A stretch of 64,000 bases of DNA from Candidula unifasciata (GCA_905116865.2 CAJHNH020000809.1:137501-201500), one strand, 5' to 3'; shown: positions 50,866 to 63,540, counted from the first letter of the stretch. Notes: generated from the letters alone by a model not told the origin. Numbers and translations are program-made.

Positions 50866-51571
50866 ACTGGATATCAACTGTGACATACCATCTAAAGAGG
50901 AAATTAGAAAAGCTATCAATTTTCTCAAGGAAGGAAAGGCGGCAGGCCCAGATGGTATCCCAGCTGAAGCCATTAGGGCCAACATAAAAACATCAACAGA
51001 ATTGCTACACAGATTATATAGTAAAGTCTGGAAGACCGCAGAAATACCAGCAGACTGGAGAGAAGGATATCTTGTGAAACTGCCCAAAAAAGGTGATCTA
51101 CGGGAATGTGAAAAATATAGAGGAATTATGTTGCTGTCAGTTTCTGAAAAAATATTAAGTACAATTATTTTGGAGAGATTAAAAGATGCTATTGATAAAA
51201 AGCTAAAAGATGAACAGGCAGGTTTTCGGTCAAACAGATACTGTACTGACCAGATAGCCACATTACGTATTATAATAGAGCAAAGCATTGAACTGAACTC
51301 ACCACTTTACATTGGATGTATAGACTACGAAAAAGCATTTGACAGCATTGATAGGGAATCTCTCTGGAAATTGATGGGACACTATGGAATCCCACAGAAA
51401 ATTATCAACTTAGTAAAGGCAACATATAAAGACATGAAATGTCGAGTTCTTCATGAGGGAAATCTAACAGATACATTTGAAATAAAAACAGGTGTGCGAC
51501 AGGGATGTCTTTTATGGCCTCTCTTATTTTTACTGGCTATAGACTGGATTATGAAAACAGTAACAGGAATT
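50866..51571 (+). pseudogene. RTE-type RT, fingers and palm
   Basis: Continuous frame: DIPSKEEIRKAINFLKEGKA, AGPDGIPAEAIRANI, WREGYLVKLPKKGDLRECEK, YRGIMLLSVSEKILS, DEQAGFRSNRYCTDQ, IDYEKAFDSIDRESLW and GVRQGCLLWPLLF (usually LSP). The catalytic FADD and thumb are lost. The frame then runs into unrelated sequence to 51760. Confidence 0.92.
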
Positions 51572-51970
51572 TATTGTATGAAAATACTTGTTTTCTTTTT
51601 AACAAAAAGGGTTTTATTAACAGTGCAAACGCTTTGTAACAAAGTTGCATCATTATCATCAGCAAAGCCTTACATGTTTGTGCAGTATATTTTTAACCCT
51701 TTCGCTGCTACGCCCTTCGCCAGCCAACGTAACCACTGTGCTGAGCCAGGCGAGAGCTAATCTTTCCCCCTGTGCTGAATACTGTTTTTCCCTTCAAAAG
51801 CAGATGACGCACTTGCGGCGCGGGGTAAAAATTATACACCTAAAATAAAAAACTCTCTGAAGGCGTGTGGTTGAACTTTGCGCTGACAAGTCAGGCGCGC
51901 TATTTCTACGCCATGAAAACTCATTAACAAAAAGAAAACACTACAAACTTACAAAGCAAACACAAAACAC

Positions 51971-52258
<288 letters not shown>

Positions 52259-53109
52259 AACAAATGCACAGTACACCAACCATGCTTCACAAAGGAACAG
52301 GATAACGTGTAAAGCATCTAAATCCACCTGAACGCACGTGACAGGATGTTTTATTAATTATTACTTCGGTGATCTGTTGCTGAAAATGCTAAAAGCTTAA
52401 ATTTAAAATTTACATTTAAAATTTAAAAACAATAAAAAATAAAAAGGCATGTAGGGGTTGAACGCTGGATCTTTCGATTGTAAGGCAGAGTTGATACCAA
52501 CTACACTAGAAATTCACATAAATCTATGAACTGAGAAAAGACTAGTGTTGTAAACTTTAATAGACAAACACATTTATGTTAGTTGTATAGTATATTATTA
52601 ACATTAATATTAATCATCATGTCAGTACGTGACCATATCTTTATTTTGATTATTTGGGATCCATTTCAAATCCAATCGATGTAGATAGCTAGGTCATATG
52701 GTCACTGGTCAGTCTTGCTCACGGCCAGAAGTACACGTGTCCGCTGGTGTGCCGTGAAGATAACCCAGCTCATATAACTCACACGTTTCAAAGTGATCCT
52801 TACTATTACTCCTTGAAAGAAACTCCATTAATTCTTCTTTAATTAACTAATGTTCTTGTTATTTTGTATTTTAAAAAAATGTAGACTAACGCAAAAACCA
52901 GAAATATATTTCAGGGCAAAAAAATTACTGTTCACCGACAATGCTTCTATGGTAACAAAGCAACAGGATAACGTGAAATGCATCTAAATATGCCTAAACA
53001 CACATGATAAGGGTTTTAATTGTATGTAAACGGGTCAGTTTGATCAGATTAAGGTAATGTGTATTGCTATTTCACCCCCAAGAATTACTGTTCAAAGCAA
53101 TCTGTAAAA

Positions 53110-53640
53110 TAAAGTCGAAGACGAGCTATCTCGTCCTTAGCAGTGAGGGCACAGAAAATGGAAGCCGAGTTATCTCGTGTTTAACAGTCTGCCGGGCAGA
53201 CAAGTTATCTCGTCTTTAGCAGTCTGCCGGGCAGACAAGTTATCTCGTCTTTAGCAGTCTGCCGGGCAGACAAGTTATCTCGTCTTTAGCAGTCTGCCGG
53301 GCAGACAAGTTATCTCGTGTTTAACAGTCTGCCGGGCAGACAAGTTATCTCGTGTTTAACAGTCTGCCGGGCAGACAAGTTATCTCGTCTTTAGTAGTCT
53401 GCCGGGCAGACAAGTTATCTTGTGTTTAACAGTCTGCGGGGCAGACAAGTTATCTCGTCTTTAGCAGTCTGCCGGGCAGACAAGTTATCTCGTGTTTAGC
53501 AGTCTGCCGGGCAGACAAGTTATCTCGTCTTTAGCAGTCTGCCGGGCAGACAAGTTATCTCGTGTTTAGCAGTCTGCCGGGCAGACAAGTTATCTCATGT
53601 TTAACAGTCTGCCGGGCAGACAAGTTATCTCGTCCATAGC
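53110..53640. repeat. 35-bp palindrome-bearing repeat in element C
   Basis: About 13-14 copies; each has GTCTGCCGGGCAGAC (perfect 7-bp stem around G) and AAGTTATCTCGTsTTTAGC. The last unit runs into the right terminal repeat of element C. Confidence 0.95.
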
Positions 53641-53689
53641 ACATAGCGGTAAAAGGGTTAATAGTAGTTTTTGGAATCCTCCATGCTAA

Positions 53690-53970
53690 ATTTTAATTGC
53701 CACTCTTTGGCATAACATAATAGCTCATTCTAATTGCCACTCTTTGACATAACAGGATTACTCATCCTAATTGCCACTCTTTGACACAACAGGATTGCTC
53801 ATTCTAATTGCCACTCTTTGAAATAACAGAATTGCTCATCTCAATTGCCACTCTTTGACATAACTGGATTGCTCATTCTAATTGCCACTCTTTGACATAA
53901 CAGGATTGCTCATTCTAATTGCCATTCTTTGACATAACAGGATCGCTCATTCTAATTGCCACTCTTTCTG
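53690..53970. repeat. 37-bp tandem repeat, about 7 copies
   Basis: The unit has AATTGCCACTCTTTGACATA and ACAGGATTGCTCATTCT. It lies between element C and exon 14. Confidence 0.95.
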
Positions 53971-54175
53971 CTAGTTTTAACAAATGCCTGTTCAGTGAGT
54001 GTTAAAAAAATTGAAAGGCTCAATCCATCTCAGTAAATTTGGTAGTATTTTGTGTAGAGATTATTAAATTTCCTTTTTAGTAGATTTTGTTTAAAATATA
54101 TTGATTTTAATGTGGCATGCAAAACTAAACTATTTTCAATTGTGTTTGCAACAATCTTGCATGGATATCAACCAG

Positions 54176-54353
54176 CTCCGAGTAAATATTTGCTGTTTGC
54201 TGCACGTGGAAGTATTCGACGTATCTCCTTGGACACACCTGATTACACAGATGTCTACCTGCCCTTGTCTGACCTGCACAATGTAATTGCCCTGGATGTG
54301 GACTACCAGGACAGTGTCGTCTACTACACCGATGTCTTCCTGGATGTTATCAG
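54176..54353 (+). CDS. LRP4: LRP4-like exon 14 (start of last propeller)
   Basis: Acceptor aaccAG (54174-54175), donor ATCAG|GTCTGT at 54354; phase 1 in, phase 2 out. Encodes [36 protein letters not shown] and [23 protein letters not shown] plus [11 protein letters not shown] is specific to the fourth LRP4 propeller. A 2.4-kb 40-bp tandem array begins inside the first bases of the intron. No later exon was found up to 64000. Confidence 0.92.
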
Positions 54354-54354
54354 G

Positions 54355-56800
54355 TCTGTACACAACATGCATACCTAGCAGACACTTCTCCAGATGTGTA
54401 CACAACATGCACACCTAGCAGACACTTCTCCAGATGTGTACATAACATGCATACCTAGCAGACACTTCTCCAGATGTGTACACAACATGCACACCTAGCA
54501 GACACTTCTCTAGATGTGTACACAACATGCACACCTAGCAGACACTTCTCCAGATGTGTACATAACATGCATACCTAGCAGACACTTCTCCAGATGTGTA
54601 CACAACATGCACACCTAGCAGACACTTCTCCAGATGTGTACATAACATGCATACCTAGCAGACACTTCTCCAGATGTGTACACAACATGCACACCTAGCA
54701 GACACTTCTCTAGATGTGTACACAACATGCATACCTAGCAGACACTTCTCCAGATGTGTACATAACATGCATACCTAGCAGACACTTCTCCAGATGTGTA
54801 CACAACATGCACACCTAGCAGACACTTCTCCAGATGTGTACATAACATGCATACCTAGCAGACACTTCTCTAGATGTGTACACAACATGCATACCTAGCA
54901 GACACTTCTTCAGATGTGTACACAACATGCACACCTAGCAGACACTTCTTCAGATGTGTACACAACATGCACACCTAGCAGACACTTCTCTAGATGTGTA
55001 CACAACATGCGTACCTAGCAGACACTTCTTCAGATGTGTACACAACATGCATACCTAGCAGACACTTCTCTAGATGTGTACACAACATGCATACCTAGCA
55101 GACACTTCTCTAGATGTGTACACAACATGCACACCTAGCAGACACTTCTTCACATGTGTACACAACATGCACACCTAGCAGAAACTTCTCTAGATGTGTA
55201 CACAACATGCATACCTAGCAGACACTTCTTCAGATGTGTACACAACATGCATACCTAGCAGACACTTCTCTAGATGTGTACACAACATGCATACCTAGCA
55301 GACACTTCTCTAGATGTGTACACAACATGCATACCTAGCAGACACTTCTTCAGATGTGTACACAACATGCACACCTAGCAGACACTTCTTCAGATGTGTA
55401 CACAACATGCACACCTAGCAGACACTTCTCTAGATGTGTACACAACATGCATACCTAGCAGACACTTCTTCAGATGTGTACACAACATGCATACCTAGCA
55501 GACACTTCTCTAGATGTGTACACAACATGCATACCTAGCAGACACTTCTCTAGATGTGTACACAACATGCACACCTAGCAGACACTTCTTCAGATGTGTA
55601 CACAACATGCACACCTAGCAGAAACTTCTCTAGATGTGTACACAACATGCATACCTAGCAGACACTTCTTCAGATGTGTACACAACATGCATACCTAGCA
55701 GACACTTCTCCAGATGTGTACACAACATGCACACCTAGCAGACACTTCTCCAGATGTGTACACAACATGCATACCTAGCAGACACTTCTCTAGATGTGTA
55801 CACAACATGCATACCTAGCAGACACTTCTTCAGATGTGTACACAACATGCACACCTAGCAGACACTTCTTCAGATGTGTACACAACATGCACACCTAGCA
55901 GACACTTCTCTAGATGTGTACACAACATGCGTACCTAGCAGACACTTCTTCAGATGTGTACACAACATGCATACCTAGCAGACACTTCTCTAGATGTGTA
56001 CACAACATGCATACCTAGCAGACACTTCTCTAGATGTGTACACAACATGCACACCTAGCAGACACTTCTTCACATGTGTACACAACATGCACACCTAGCA
56101 GAAACTTCTCTAGATGTGTACACAACATGCATACCTAGCAGACACTTCTTCAGATGTGTACACAACATGCATACCTAGCAGACACTTCTCTAGATGTGTA
56201 CACAACATGCATACCTAGCAGACACTTCTCTAGATGTGTACACAACATGCATACCTAGCAGACACTTCTTCAGATGTGTACACAACATGCACACCTAGCA
56301 GACACTTCTTCAGATGTGTACACAATATGCACACCTAGCAGACACTTCTCTAGATGTGTACACAACATGCATACCTAGCAGACACTTCTTCAGATGTGTA
56401 CACAACATGCATACCTAGCAGACACTTCTCTAGATGTGTACACAACATGCATACCTAGCAGACACTTCTCTAGATGTGTACACAACATGCACACCTAGCA
56501 GACACTTCTTCAGATGTGTACACAACATGCACACCTAGCAGAAACTTCTCTAGATGTGTACACAACATGCATACCTAGCAGACACTTCTTCAGATGTGTA
56601 CACAACATGCATACCTAGCAGACACTTCTCTAGATGTGTACACAACATGTATACCTAGCAGACACTTCTCTAGATGTGTACACAACATGCACACCTAGCA
56701 GACACTTCTCCAGATGTGTACACAACATGCACACCTAGCAGACACTTCTCCAGATGCGTACACTACATGCACACCTAGCAGACACTTCTATAGATGTGTA
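54355..56800. repeat. 40-bp tandem repeat, about 61 copies
   Basis: The unit has TGTACACAACATGCATACCT, AGCAGACACTTCTC and CAGATG. The first copy begins one or two bases after the exon 14 splice junction (ATCAG|GTCTGTACACAAC). Variants (TTCTTC, TTCTCT, ATACC, ACACC) recur in blocks. Confidence 0.97.
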
Positions 56801-58030
56801 CACAACATTCACATCTGGCAGTAACTTCTCCCTGTGTGTACACAACATTCACATCTGGCAGTCACTTCTTCAGGTATGTACACAACTTTCACATCTGACA
56901 GTCACTTCACCCTGTGTGTACACAACATTCACATCTGGCAGTCACTTCTTCAGGTAAATACACAACATTCACATCTGGCATTCACTTCTTCAGGTATGCA
57001 CACAACATTCACATCTGGCAGTCACTTTTTTCAGGTATGTACACAATATTTACATCTGGCAGTCACTTCTTCAGGTATGTACACAACATTTACATCTGGC
57101 AGTCACTTTTTTCAGGTATGTGCACATTTACATCTGGCAGTCACTTCTTCAGGTATGTGCACATTTACATCTGGCAGTCACTTCTTCAGGTATGTGCACA
57201 CTTACATCTGGCAGTCACTTCTTCAGGTAAATACACAACATTCACATCTGGCATTCACTTCTCCCTGTGTGTACACACCACTTACATCTGGCAGTCACTT
57301 CTTCAGGTATGTACACAACATTTACATCTGGCAGTCACTTCTTCAGGTATGTGCACAACATTCACATCTGGCAGTCACTTTTTTCAGGTATGTACACAAC
57401 ATTTACATCTGGCAGTCACTTTTTTCAGGTATGTACACAACATTCACATCTGGCAGTCACTTCTTCAGGTAAATACACAACATTCACATCTGGCATTCAC
57501 TTCTTCAGGTATGCACACAACATTCACATCTGGCAGTCACTTTTTTCAGGTATGTACACAACATTCACATCTGGCAGTCACTTTTTTCAGGTATGTACAC
57601 AACATTTACATCTGGCAGTCACTTTTTTCAGGTATGTACACAACATTTACATCTGGCAGTCACCTCTTCAGGTATGTGCACATTTACATCTGGCAGTCAC
57701 TTCTTCTTGTGTGTACACAACATTCTCATCTGGCAGTCACTTCTCCCTTTGTGTACACAACATTCACATCTTGCAGTCACTTTTTCAGGTATGTGCACAA
57801 CATTCACATTTGGCAGTCACTTCTCCCTGTGTGTACACAATGTACACATCTGGCATTCACGTCTTCTGGTATGCACACAGCATTCACATCTGGCAGTCAC
57901 TTCTCCCTATGTGTACACAACATTCACATCTGGCAGTCACTTCTGCCTGTGTGTATACAACATTCATTTCTGGCAGTCACTTCTTTGGGTATGTGCCCAT
58001 ATTGACTGACATCTTCAAAACACTTCTCTA
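56801..58030. repeat. Diverged 40-bp array with CAGGTATGT core
   Basis: A related unit: TGTACACAACATTCACATCT, GGCAGTCACTTCTT and CAGGTATG. Many copies carry a strong acceptor-plus-donor-like TTCTTCAGGTATGT. Open frames of 254-363 codons on the + strand come from the repeat and have no domain; I do not call them genes. Confidence 0.95.
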
Positions 58031-58089
58031 GGTATGTCCACACACTGCCATCGAAAAAACACTTCTCCAACTGGGTATACACAGTCACA

Positions 58090-58295
58090 TCTCAAAAACA
58101 CTTCTCCAAATCAGTTGCTGCATTTTTCTTCCATTTATTCTTCTGCAATGACTGTAATATCACTCTGTCAAATCTAGGATCATCAGCGTCACATTCATCT
58201 TTTAATTCTGGCCAGAATGTCACATATACAGTAATTTGTTTTACTCTCTGTTCTTTTTTTTTTAAACATACAGCCTCATTCAACGTAGATCTTCT
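58090..58295 (-). other. Short antisense open frame, unassigned
   Basis: 63 codons with DECDADDPRFDRVILQSL and NKWKKNAATDLEKCF. Not recognised; charged composition suggests a retroelement remnant rather than a gene. Confidence 0.3.
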
Positions 58296-58299
58296 TGTA

Positions 58300-58870
58300 A
58301 AAACTATGTTCCTTGTTCAGTTTTAATTTCCTTATATAAACTTTGTTCCTCATTCAGTTTTATTCTTCTTATATAAACTATGTTTCTAATTCAGTTTTAA
58401 TCTCCTTGTATAAACTGTGTTCCTCATTCAGTGTTAATCTCCTTCTGTGAACTATGTTTCTCATTCAGTATTAATCTCCTTGTATAAACTGTGTTTCTCA
58501 TTCGGTATTAATCTCCTTATATAAACTATGTTTCTCATTCAGTGTTAATCTCCCTGTTTGAACTATGTTCCTCATTCAGTATTAATCTCCTTATATAAAC
58601 TATGTTTCTCATTCAGTGTTAATCTCCCCGTTTGAACTATGTTCCTCATTCAGTATTAATCTCATTATATAAACTATGTTTCTCATTCAGTATTAATCTC
58701 CCTGTTTGAACTATTTTTCTCATTCAGTATTAATCTCCTTGTATAAACTATTTTTCTCATTCAGTGTTAATCTCCCTGTTTGAACTATATTCCTCATTCA
58801 GTATTAATCGCATTGTATAGACTATGTTTCTCATTCAGTGTTAATCTCCCTGTATGAACCATGTTTTTTT
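58300..58870. repeat. 37-bp tandem repeat, about 15 copies
   Basis: The unit has TTTCTCATTCAGTATTAATC and TCCTTATATAAACTATG. Confidence 0.95.
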
Positions 58871-58929
58871 GCTCAGTGATGACATGTTTTTGCTTTATGT
58901 TGGATTTGTAGATTGAAGCACACTCTTTG

Positions 58930-59220
58930 ACTTTACTCTCACATGCCACCAGTAAACATCACAGTTCTCACATGATTGACCTTCACAGCTCTCACATGCC
59001 ACCAGTAAACATCACAGTTCTCTCATGATTGACCATCACAGCTCTCACATGCCACCAGTAAACATCACAGTTCTCACATGATTGACCATCACAGCTCTCA
59101 CATGCCACCAGTAAACATCACAGTTCTCACATGATTGACCATCACAGCTCTCACATGACATTGTTTAATATCACAGTTCTCATTTGACAGAGCATCACAG
59201 CTCTCACATGACATTAAATT
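58930..59220. repeat. 53-bp repeat with CACAGCTCTCACATG
   Basis: About five copies. The core CACAGCTCTCACATG is also the core of the array at 63560-64000, on the far side of 4.3 kb of LINE sequence. Confidence 0.93.
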
Positions 59221-59229
59221 ACTCTCATT

Positions 59230-59675
59230 TAATGTCAGAAAGAGGGTGCCAAAATTTTACATAGAACCTGTTCTGGTGTATGGCAGCGAATCTTAGAATG
59301 TCAGTGAACAAATTAAGAAGAATTTGGAAGCAACAGAGATGTTATGAATACCTTGGATGGTCAAAGTAACTAACAACGATTGTTTGAAAGAAAATAATGA
59401 AAGTAGATCTCTATATTCAACAATAAGAAAGAGGCAAACACTGTTCTTTGACAATGTAATGAGAAGAGAGACATTGGAGAAATTAGTGACAACTGGAAAG
59501 ATTCGTGGAAAAAGGGGATAGAGACAGACTAAGAGAGATGATGCTGGATGGGCTGAGACGATGGCATGGAGGGATATCATCAAGAGAGCTGTTCCAGGCA
59601 ACCAGGGATCGTGATCTGTAGAGATGCATGAGCGCCTACGACAATTAGCAGGGCACATGATGATGATGATGATCT
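59230..59675 (+). mobile_element. RTE-like LINE 3' end
   Basis: Reads PVLVYGSES, then in shifting frames STIRKRQTLFFDNVMRRETL, EKLVTTGKIRGKRG and LFQATRDRD. The 3' end has (GAT)n at 59658-59672. Typical RTE C-terminal region. Confidence 0.85.
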
Positions 59676-59709
59676 GAACCATGCATTTAAGTATATGCAC
59701 GTGAGTTCA

Positions 59710-60665
59710 GACTCCCCTCAGGATGGATTTGGCGTCCGATAGCAACAGTTTACCCAGTCCAGACAACCTAAATACGATCAAGGAAAACGCCAACAAGTAT
59801 GCTGGCGCCTGCACGAAGCGACTGAAATGTGTCTGACTCAGCTTTAAGTATGTTCATATTCTCTACTGGACTGTGCTTCTTTCAGTTAGCGCTGACCCAT
59901 TTGTGAAAACTCCTCTACAGCAGTGATGTCTTTGTCCTACAAGAAGCACGCCTCTATAACGAGATATTTAGAATTGCAGGCTTCCATGCTTCTACAATAG
60001 CCAGCACCTTGGACAGGTCATTCTTATTCGTGACAACATACCGGTGTCTGAGGTGGATATGTCTGAGTGGAATGGTGATGACTTCCAGGTATATGCAGTT
60101 AGAATGTTGAGCCCAGCCCAGTTTGTGATTGTTAGTGTGTACGCCTGCAACGTAAAGTTGGATGTGCGGAAGTGGCAGAGTTTGCTCCAGATGGAGGAAA
60201 AGTATGTCCTTTAATGCGGGGACTTCAACATCAGAGGGCAGTGTAATCACTAATAAACAGGGAGAGGTCGCGGAGGATGCCCTGGTGTCTGCCGATCTTA
60301 TGTGCTTGAATGATGGAAAGGTTACAAGAATGACAACCTGACAAGGGGATTCTGACGGCACCATTGACATGGTCCTGGCATCTCCCACCATTGCATCAAG
60401 ATGCAGGTGGAGCACACTTGGCTACCATGACAGCAGTCACTTTTCTTGTGTCGTCTTGGTGGAGAACAACAACAACAGAGGCCATGAAATCAATGTGCCC
60501 GCCTTTATATATGATCGTACAAGGCAATGCCACAGTCTTTGCCTACGATGTTTATGAAAAATTTCAGACCAAAGAAGAGACATGTGCGGCAGCGGTAGAC
60601 TTATGAGATGCCTACAATAAAGTACCATATGAATAACTAATGTTCACACTCAGACAAATGAGTAA
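59710..60665 (+). mobile_element. Family A LINE, endonuclease and RT start
   Basis: Reads SSDVFVLQEARLYNEIFRIA (QEA in the QE(T) motif), CGDFNIRG (60218), SADLMCLNDG, DGTIDMVLASPTIASRCRWS and YHDSSHFSCVVL (SDH motif altered to DSSHF). RT start follows: YDVYEKFQTKEETCAAAVDL and DAYNKVPYE. Parallel to 17398-20000 but without insertion A. Stops and deletions. Confidence 0.85.
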
Positions 60666-60689
60666 AAAAAGCCCTTGAATATAACAATC

Positions 60690-61358
60690 AGATGCGCCTG
60701 TTTTTTTTTAAATCTAAAAAAAGCATTTTACAAGGTACCCTGGAGCAAGCTCTGGGACTGCTTGGCAGGGAAAAACATCCCTGATCAGTGCAGTACAGAG
60801 TTTCTACAAAAACTGCAGAAATTATGTCAGAACAGCAGACCAAAAGTCAGAAGAATTTAAGACCACTAGCGGTGTTAGACAAGGTGATATTCTCTCACCT
60901 TACCTCTTCATTCTTATGATGGATGATGTCATCAAGACCCGTAAGCAGAAGACAAAGAAGTACTCTGTAGGGTACTGGAAGATGAGACCAATCTGTATAT
61001 CAAAGATGGCATTTGCAGACGATGTGGCCCTGATAGCTACATCAGAGGCACACCTTCAGTCCAACTTACTTGTCTGGAAGAAAGAGCTTGAAAAGAGAGG
61101 GATGACCATCAGTATCTCTAAAACTAAAACCATGGTGATCTCAAGAGAGGAGAAGAAACACCAGATCATGATGGGACAGTATGCATTGGAGCAGAGCAGG
61201 TCAGCCAGTTCAAAAACCTTGGAGTTGTAGTAAACTGAAACGGAGGCATTAAGACTGAGCTGGTTACACGAAAAGCAAACTCTGGGAGACTCTTCCAGGC
61301 CATGAACCAATGGTTTCTTAGCAAAAGCAAAATTAGCAATAGGACAAAATAGCTGTTT
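60690..61358 (+). mobile_element. RTE-type LINE, RT palm and thumb (left part)
   Basis: Reads FLNLKKAFYKVPWSKLWDCL, then after shifts EEFKTTSGVRQGDILSPYLF, ILMMDDVIK, KMAFADDVALIATSEAHLQS with both catalytic Asp (61010-61030), KRGMTISISKTKTMVI and LFQAMNQWFLSKSKISNRTK. Cut by a LINE tail insertion at 61359 and continues at 61822. Confidence 0.88.
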
Positions 61359-61811
61359 CTTCTTCTTCTTTTTCTTCTTCTTTTCTTCCACCTTGTACCT
61401 CATCGAAGTGTCGGGGGGAAGGGGGGGGGGGATGTAATGTTCGTTGATGAGCTCTGTCAAGAGCACTATTAAGACTGATGTTCATTTCTATAAGGCTGTT
61501 CTTAATGCCATTAATGCCATCACACCATCTTTTCCGAGGTCTTCCGCTCGCTTTATATCCATTGTAACGTTTTAGTGTGGTTCGCAAAGGCAAATAGTAC
61601 CAGGGCATTCTTGCTGGGTGTCCAAACCACTTCATTTGTTGTTCTTTGATGACCTGTAAGACTGGCTTTATTCCTAGCATTGGTCTGATTTCATGATTTC
61701 GTATTCTGTCTTTCCTTGAAACTCCCGCAGCTCTTCTAAGGCATTTGATCTCTGTTATCACAATTTTACATTCATTGGAGGATGTAAGTGTCCACGTTTG
61801 GCATTGATAGC
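61359..61811 (-). mobile_element. RTE-like LINE tail, 453 bp, 10-bp duplication
   Basis: ATAGCTGTTT occurs at 61349-61358 and 61812-61821. The insert starts with (TTC)n; the minus strand reads CQTWTLTSSNECKIVITEIK, AAGVSRKDRIRNHEIRPMLG, IKEQQMKWFGHPARMPWYYL, YKASGRPRKRW and VQGGRK. This is the intact-order reference for the two pieces in the 49-bp array at 25-26.9 kb. Confidence 0.92.
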
Positions 61812-61821
61812 ATAGCTGTTT

Positions 61822-62230
61822 ATTGCCCTGCCTATATGATAGTCCTGACCTACGTGTGTGAATCATGGGCAATGACAACAGCTCACAGAAGCCACCTTCA
61901 GGCCTCAGTATTGAGATATCTGAGAAAGGTAGTCTAAGTGACAAAAGGGGACAAAAGTCTGCAGTCTGGTCTAAGTGACAATACGTCAAGATTTTGATAC
62001 CCAGGCCTTACAAATGAGTGAATCAGTCAGTTATGATGGTTTGGACATGTATGCAGAATGGGAGAAAATTGGCCACAATGGCAGGCATGGGAGGCAAAGA
62101 ACCAGGGAACCAAACCTTCAGGGTCCGTTGGAAAGACAACATCTGACAGTCCCTAACTGATAGAGGACTGGAATTGAACAACCCAGGAAAAAACTGCTGA
62201 CAGAAGTCTGGTGATCTCTCTGTCAAAGCT
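61822..62230 (+). mobile_element. RTE-type LINE, right part after insertion
   Basis: Reads CPAYMIVLTYVCESWAMTTA, HRSHLQASVLRYLRKV, then WFGHVCRMGENWPQWQAWEA. Continues the element at 60690-61358. Confidence 0.85.
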
Positions 62231-62279
62231 CTACACCCCAAGGTAGAAGGGGAGTGACTAAGTATTTAAATATTAATAT

Positions 62280-63540
62280 CTAACGCACTTACTGCTTAAA
62301 CTTGAAGTAAATCCTATTCTGATCTGCTGGATTGCTGCGGCCCTGTTCCAGAGAAAGGGGTAGTTGGTCCTCAGAACCACAAACGATATGTCTAGGTTTG
62401 TCGCAGGGATCACTGCTGTCACCAGTCTTGTTCACTGTGTACCTGTTGATCACTGAGCAGCTGTTGAATGGAAAAGGAAGGACTTTGTCATTTGCAGATG
62501 AAATTTTGATATATCAACAAGGACACAACAGACAGGAGATTGCCAGCACACCGAACTCGATTGGATTGCCACCTGGTGTGATGGTTCCAATGCCTATATC
62601 AATCCTTCAAAGGCATCAGTGAGATGGTTCTCTTTAAACAATCACAGTGTCATGACAGACTTACCAGAAAATAGGTGATGGTGTGTTGATCAGAACCAAC
62701 GTGATGACATATCTGTGGGTGAGGTTTGATCGCAGCTCGTCTTTCTAAGAACATGTTGACCGTGTGATAAATGAATGCAAAGGTATTTCTGCAATGAGGT
62801 TTATGGCTGCTTCCAATATTGAGCAAAGACTACTAATACTTCTGTTCTTTGGGCTGGTCCTTTTCCCCATTAAATGTGCTCTAGCCATTTTCCCTGTCAG
62901 TGCTACACAGAATGAATGACTAGAAAAGGTGCAAAATGAAGCCATGCGCATTATTTTGGGATGTACAAGAGACACATCCTGTGTAGCAATGAGGTATCTA
63001 CTTGACTTTCCAACAATGAACCAAATGATCAGGATGTGGAGGGCTCGGGCATACCTTAAAATATACGCTGATAAGAAACACCCACTGCATCAAGCAGTTT
63101 TCATGAGAAGGGTGGCAGGCTAGAGAGGGGAAAATCATAGCTAGGCTGGGCAGATGTTATCTAGCAAATATGCAGCCTAACCGACATCACCCCTGGTGCA
63201 GAGTGAATATCCATGCCTCATGCGTTTATTTGTACATTTCCATGTATTGCCACACTCGACAGGCGATGCAGGGAGCAGAATCCTATTGCTGTCAATGCAG
63301 AGGTCAATGCTGTCATCAGTGAAAGTTCAGACGAGGCAGATGTACTCATCTACACAGACAGATTTGTTATACGCCAGCAAAGAAGTGCATAGGCGTTCAA
63401 AGCACGCTCAGCGGGCAGAGCAGTCAAAGAAGCCAACGGTCGGGTTAGGTGTGAAGTCAATTGCTTGAATCATTACAGAATCCATGCACGTGGAGTCACC
63501 TTTATTTTCAATGTGGGAAGGATCTGAGCACCTATGGACA
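62280..63540 (+). mobile_element. Family A LINE, RT to RNase H, decayed
   Basis: Reads GLSQGSLLSPVLFTVYLLI, LSFADEILIYQQG (FADE for FADD), CKGISAMRFMAASNIEQRLL, KVQNEAMRIILGCTRDTSCV, MRYLLDFPTMNQMIRMWRAR, then RNase H start DVLIYTDRFVIRQQRSA (Gly of TDGS changed). Same order as 20160-21730, without the 571-bp insertion. Confidence 0.85.

Larger units (their letters stand above)
50120..51575 (+). mobile_element. RTE-type LINE, endonuclease linker and RT
   Basis: Reads RGKEVKEQFSVTVSNKYQVL, ITPEx-like WIIPETIKLIAERKSKKADL, then a Lys/Arg-rich linker and RT. Interrupted by an 86-bp insertion. It breaks off at 51571, just after GVRQGCLLWPLLFLLAIDWI, before FADD. The longest conserved RTE piece here. 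Confidence 0.9.

Noticed and set aside
53110..53640. CRISPR-like array with palindromic repeats
   Set aside because: The 35-bp units abut and the sequence between palindromes is itself repeated, so there are no spacers; it lies inside a piggyBac element.
56834..58031. Frames up to 363 codons (TTFTSGSHFFR repeats)
   Set aside because: Derived from the 40-bp array, open in all three frames; not a gene.
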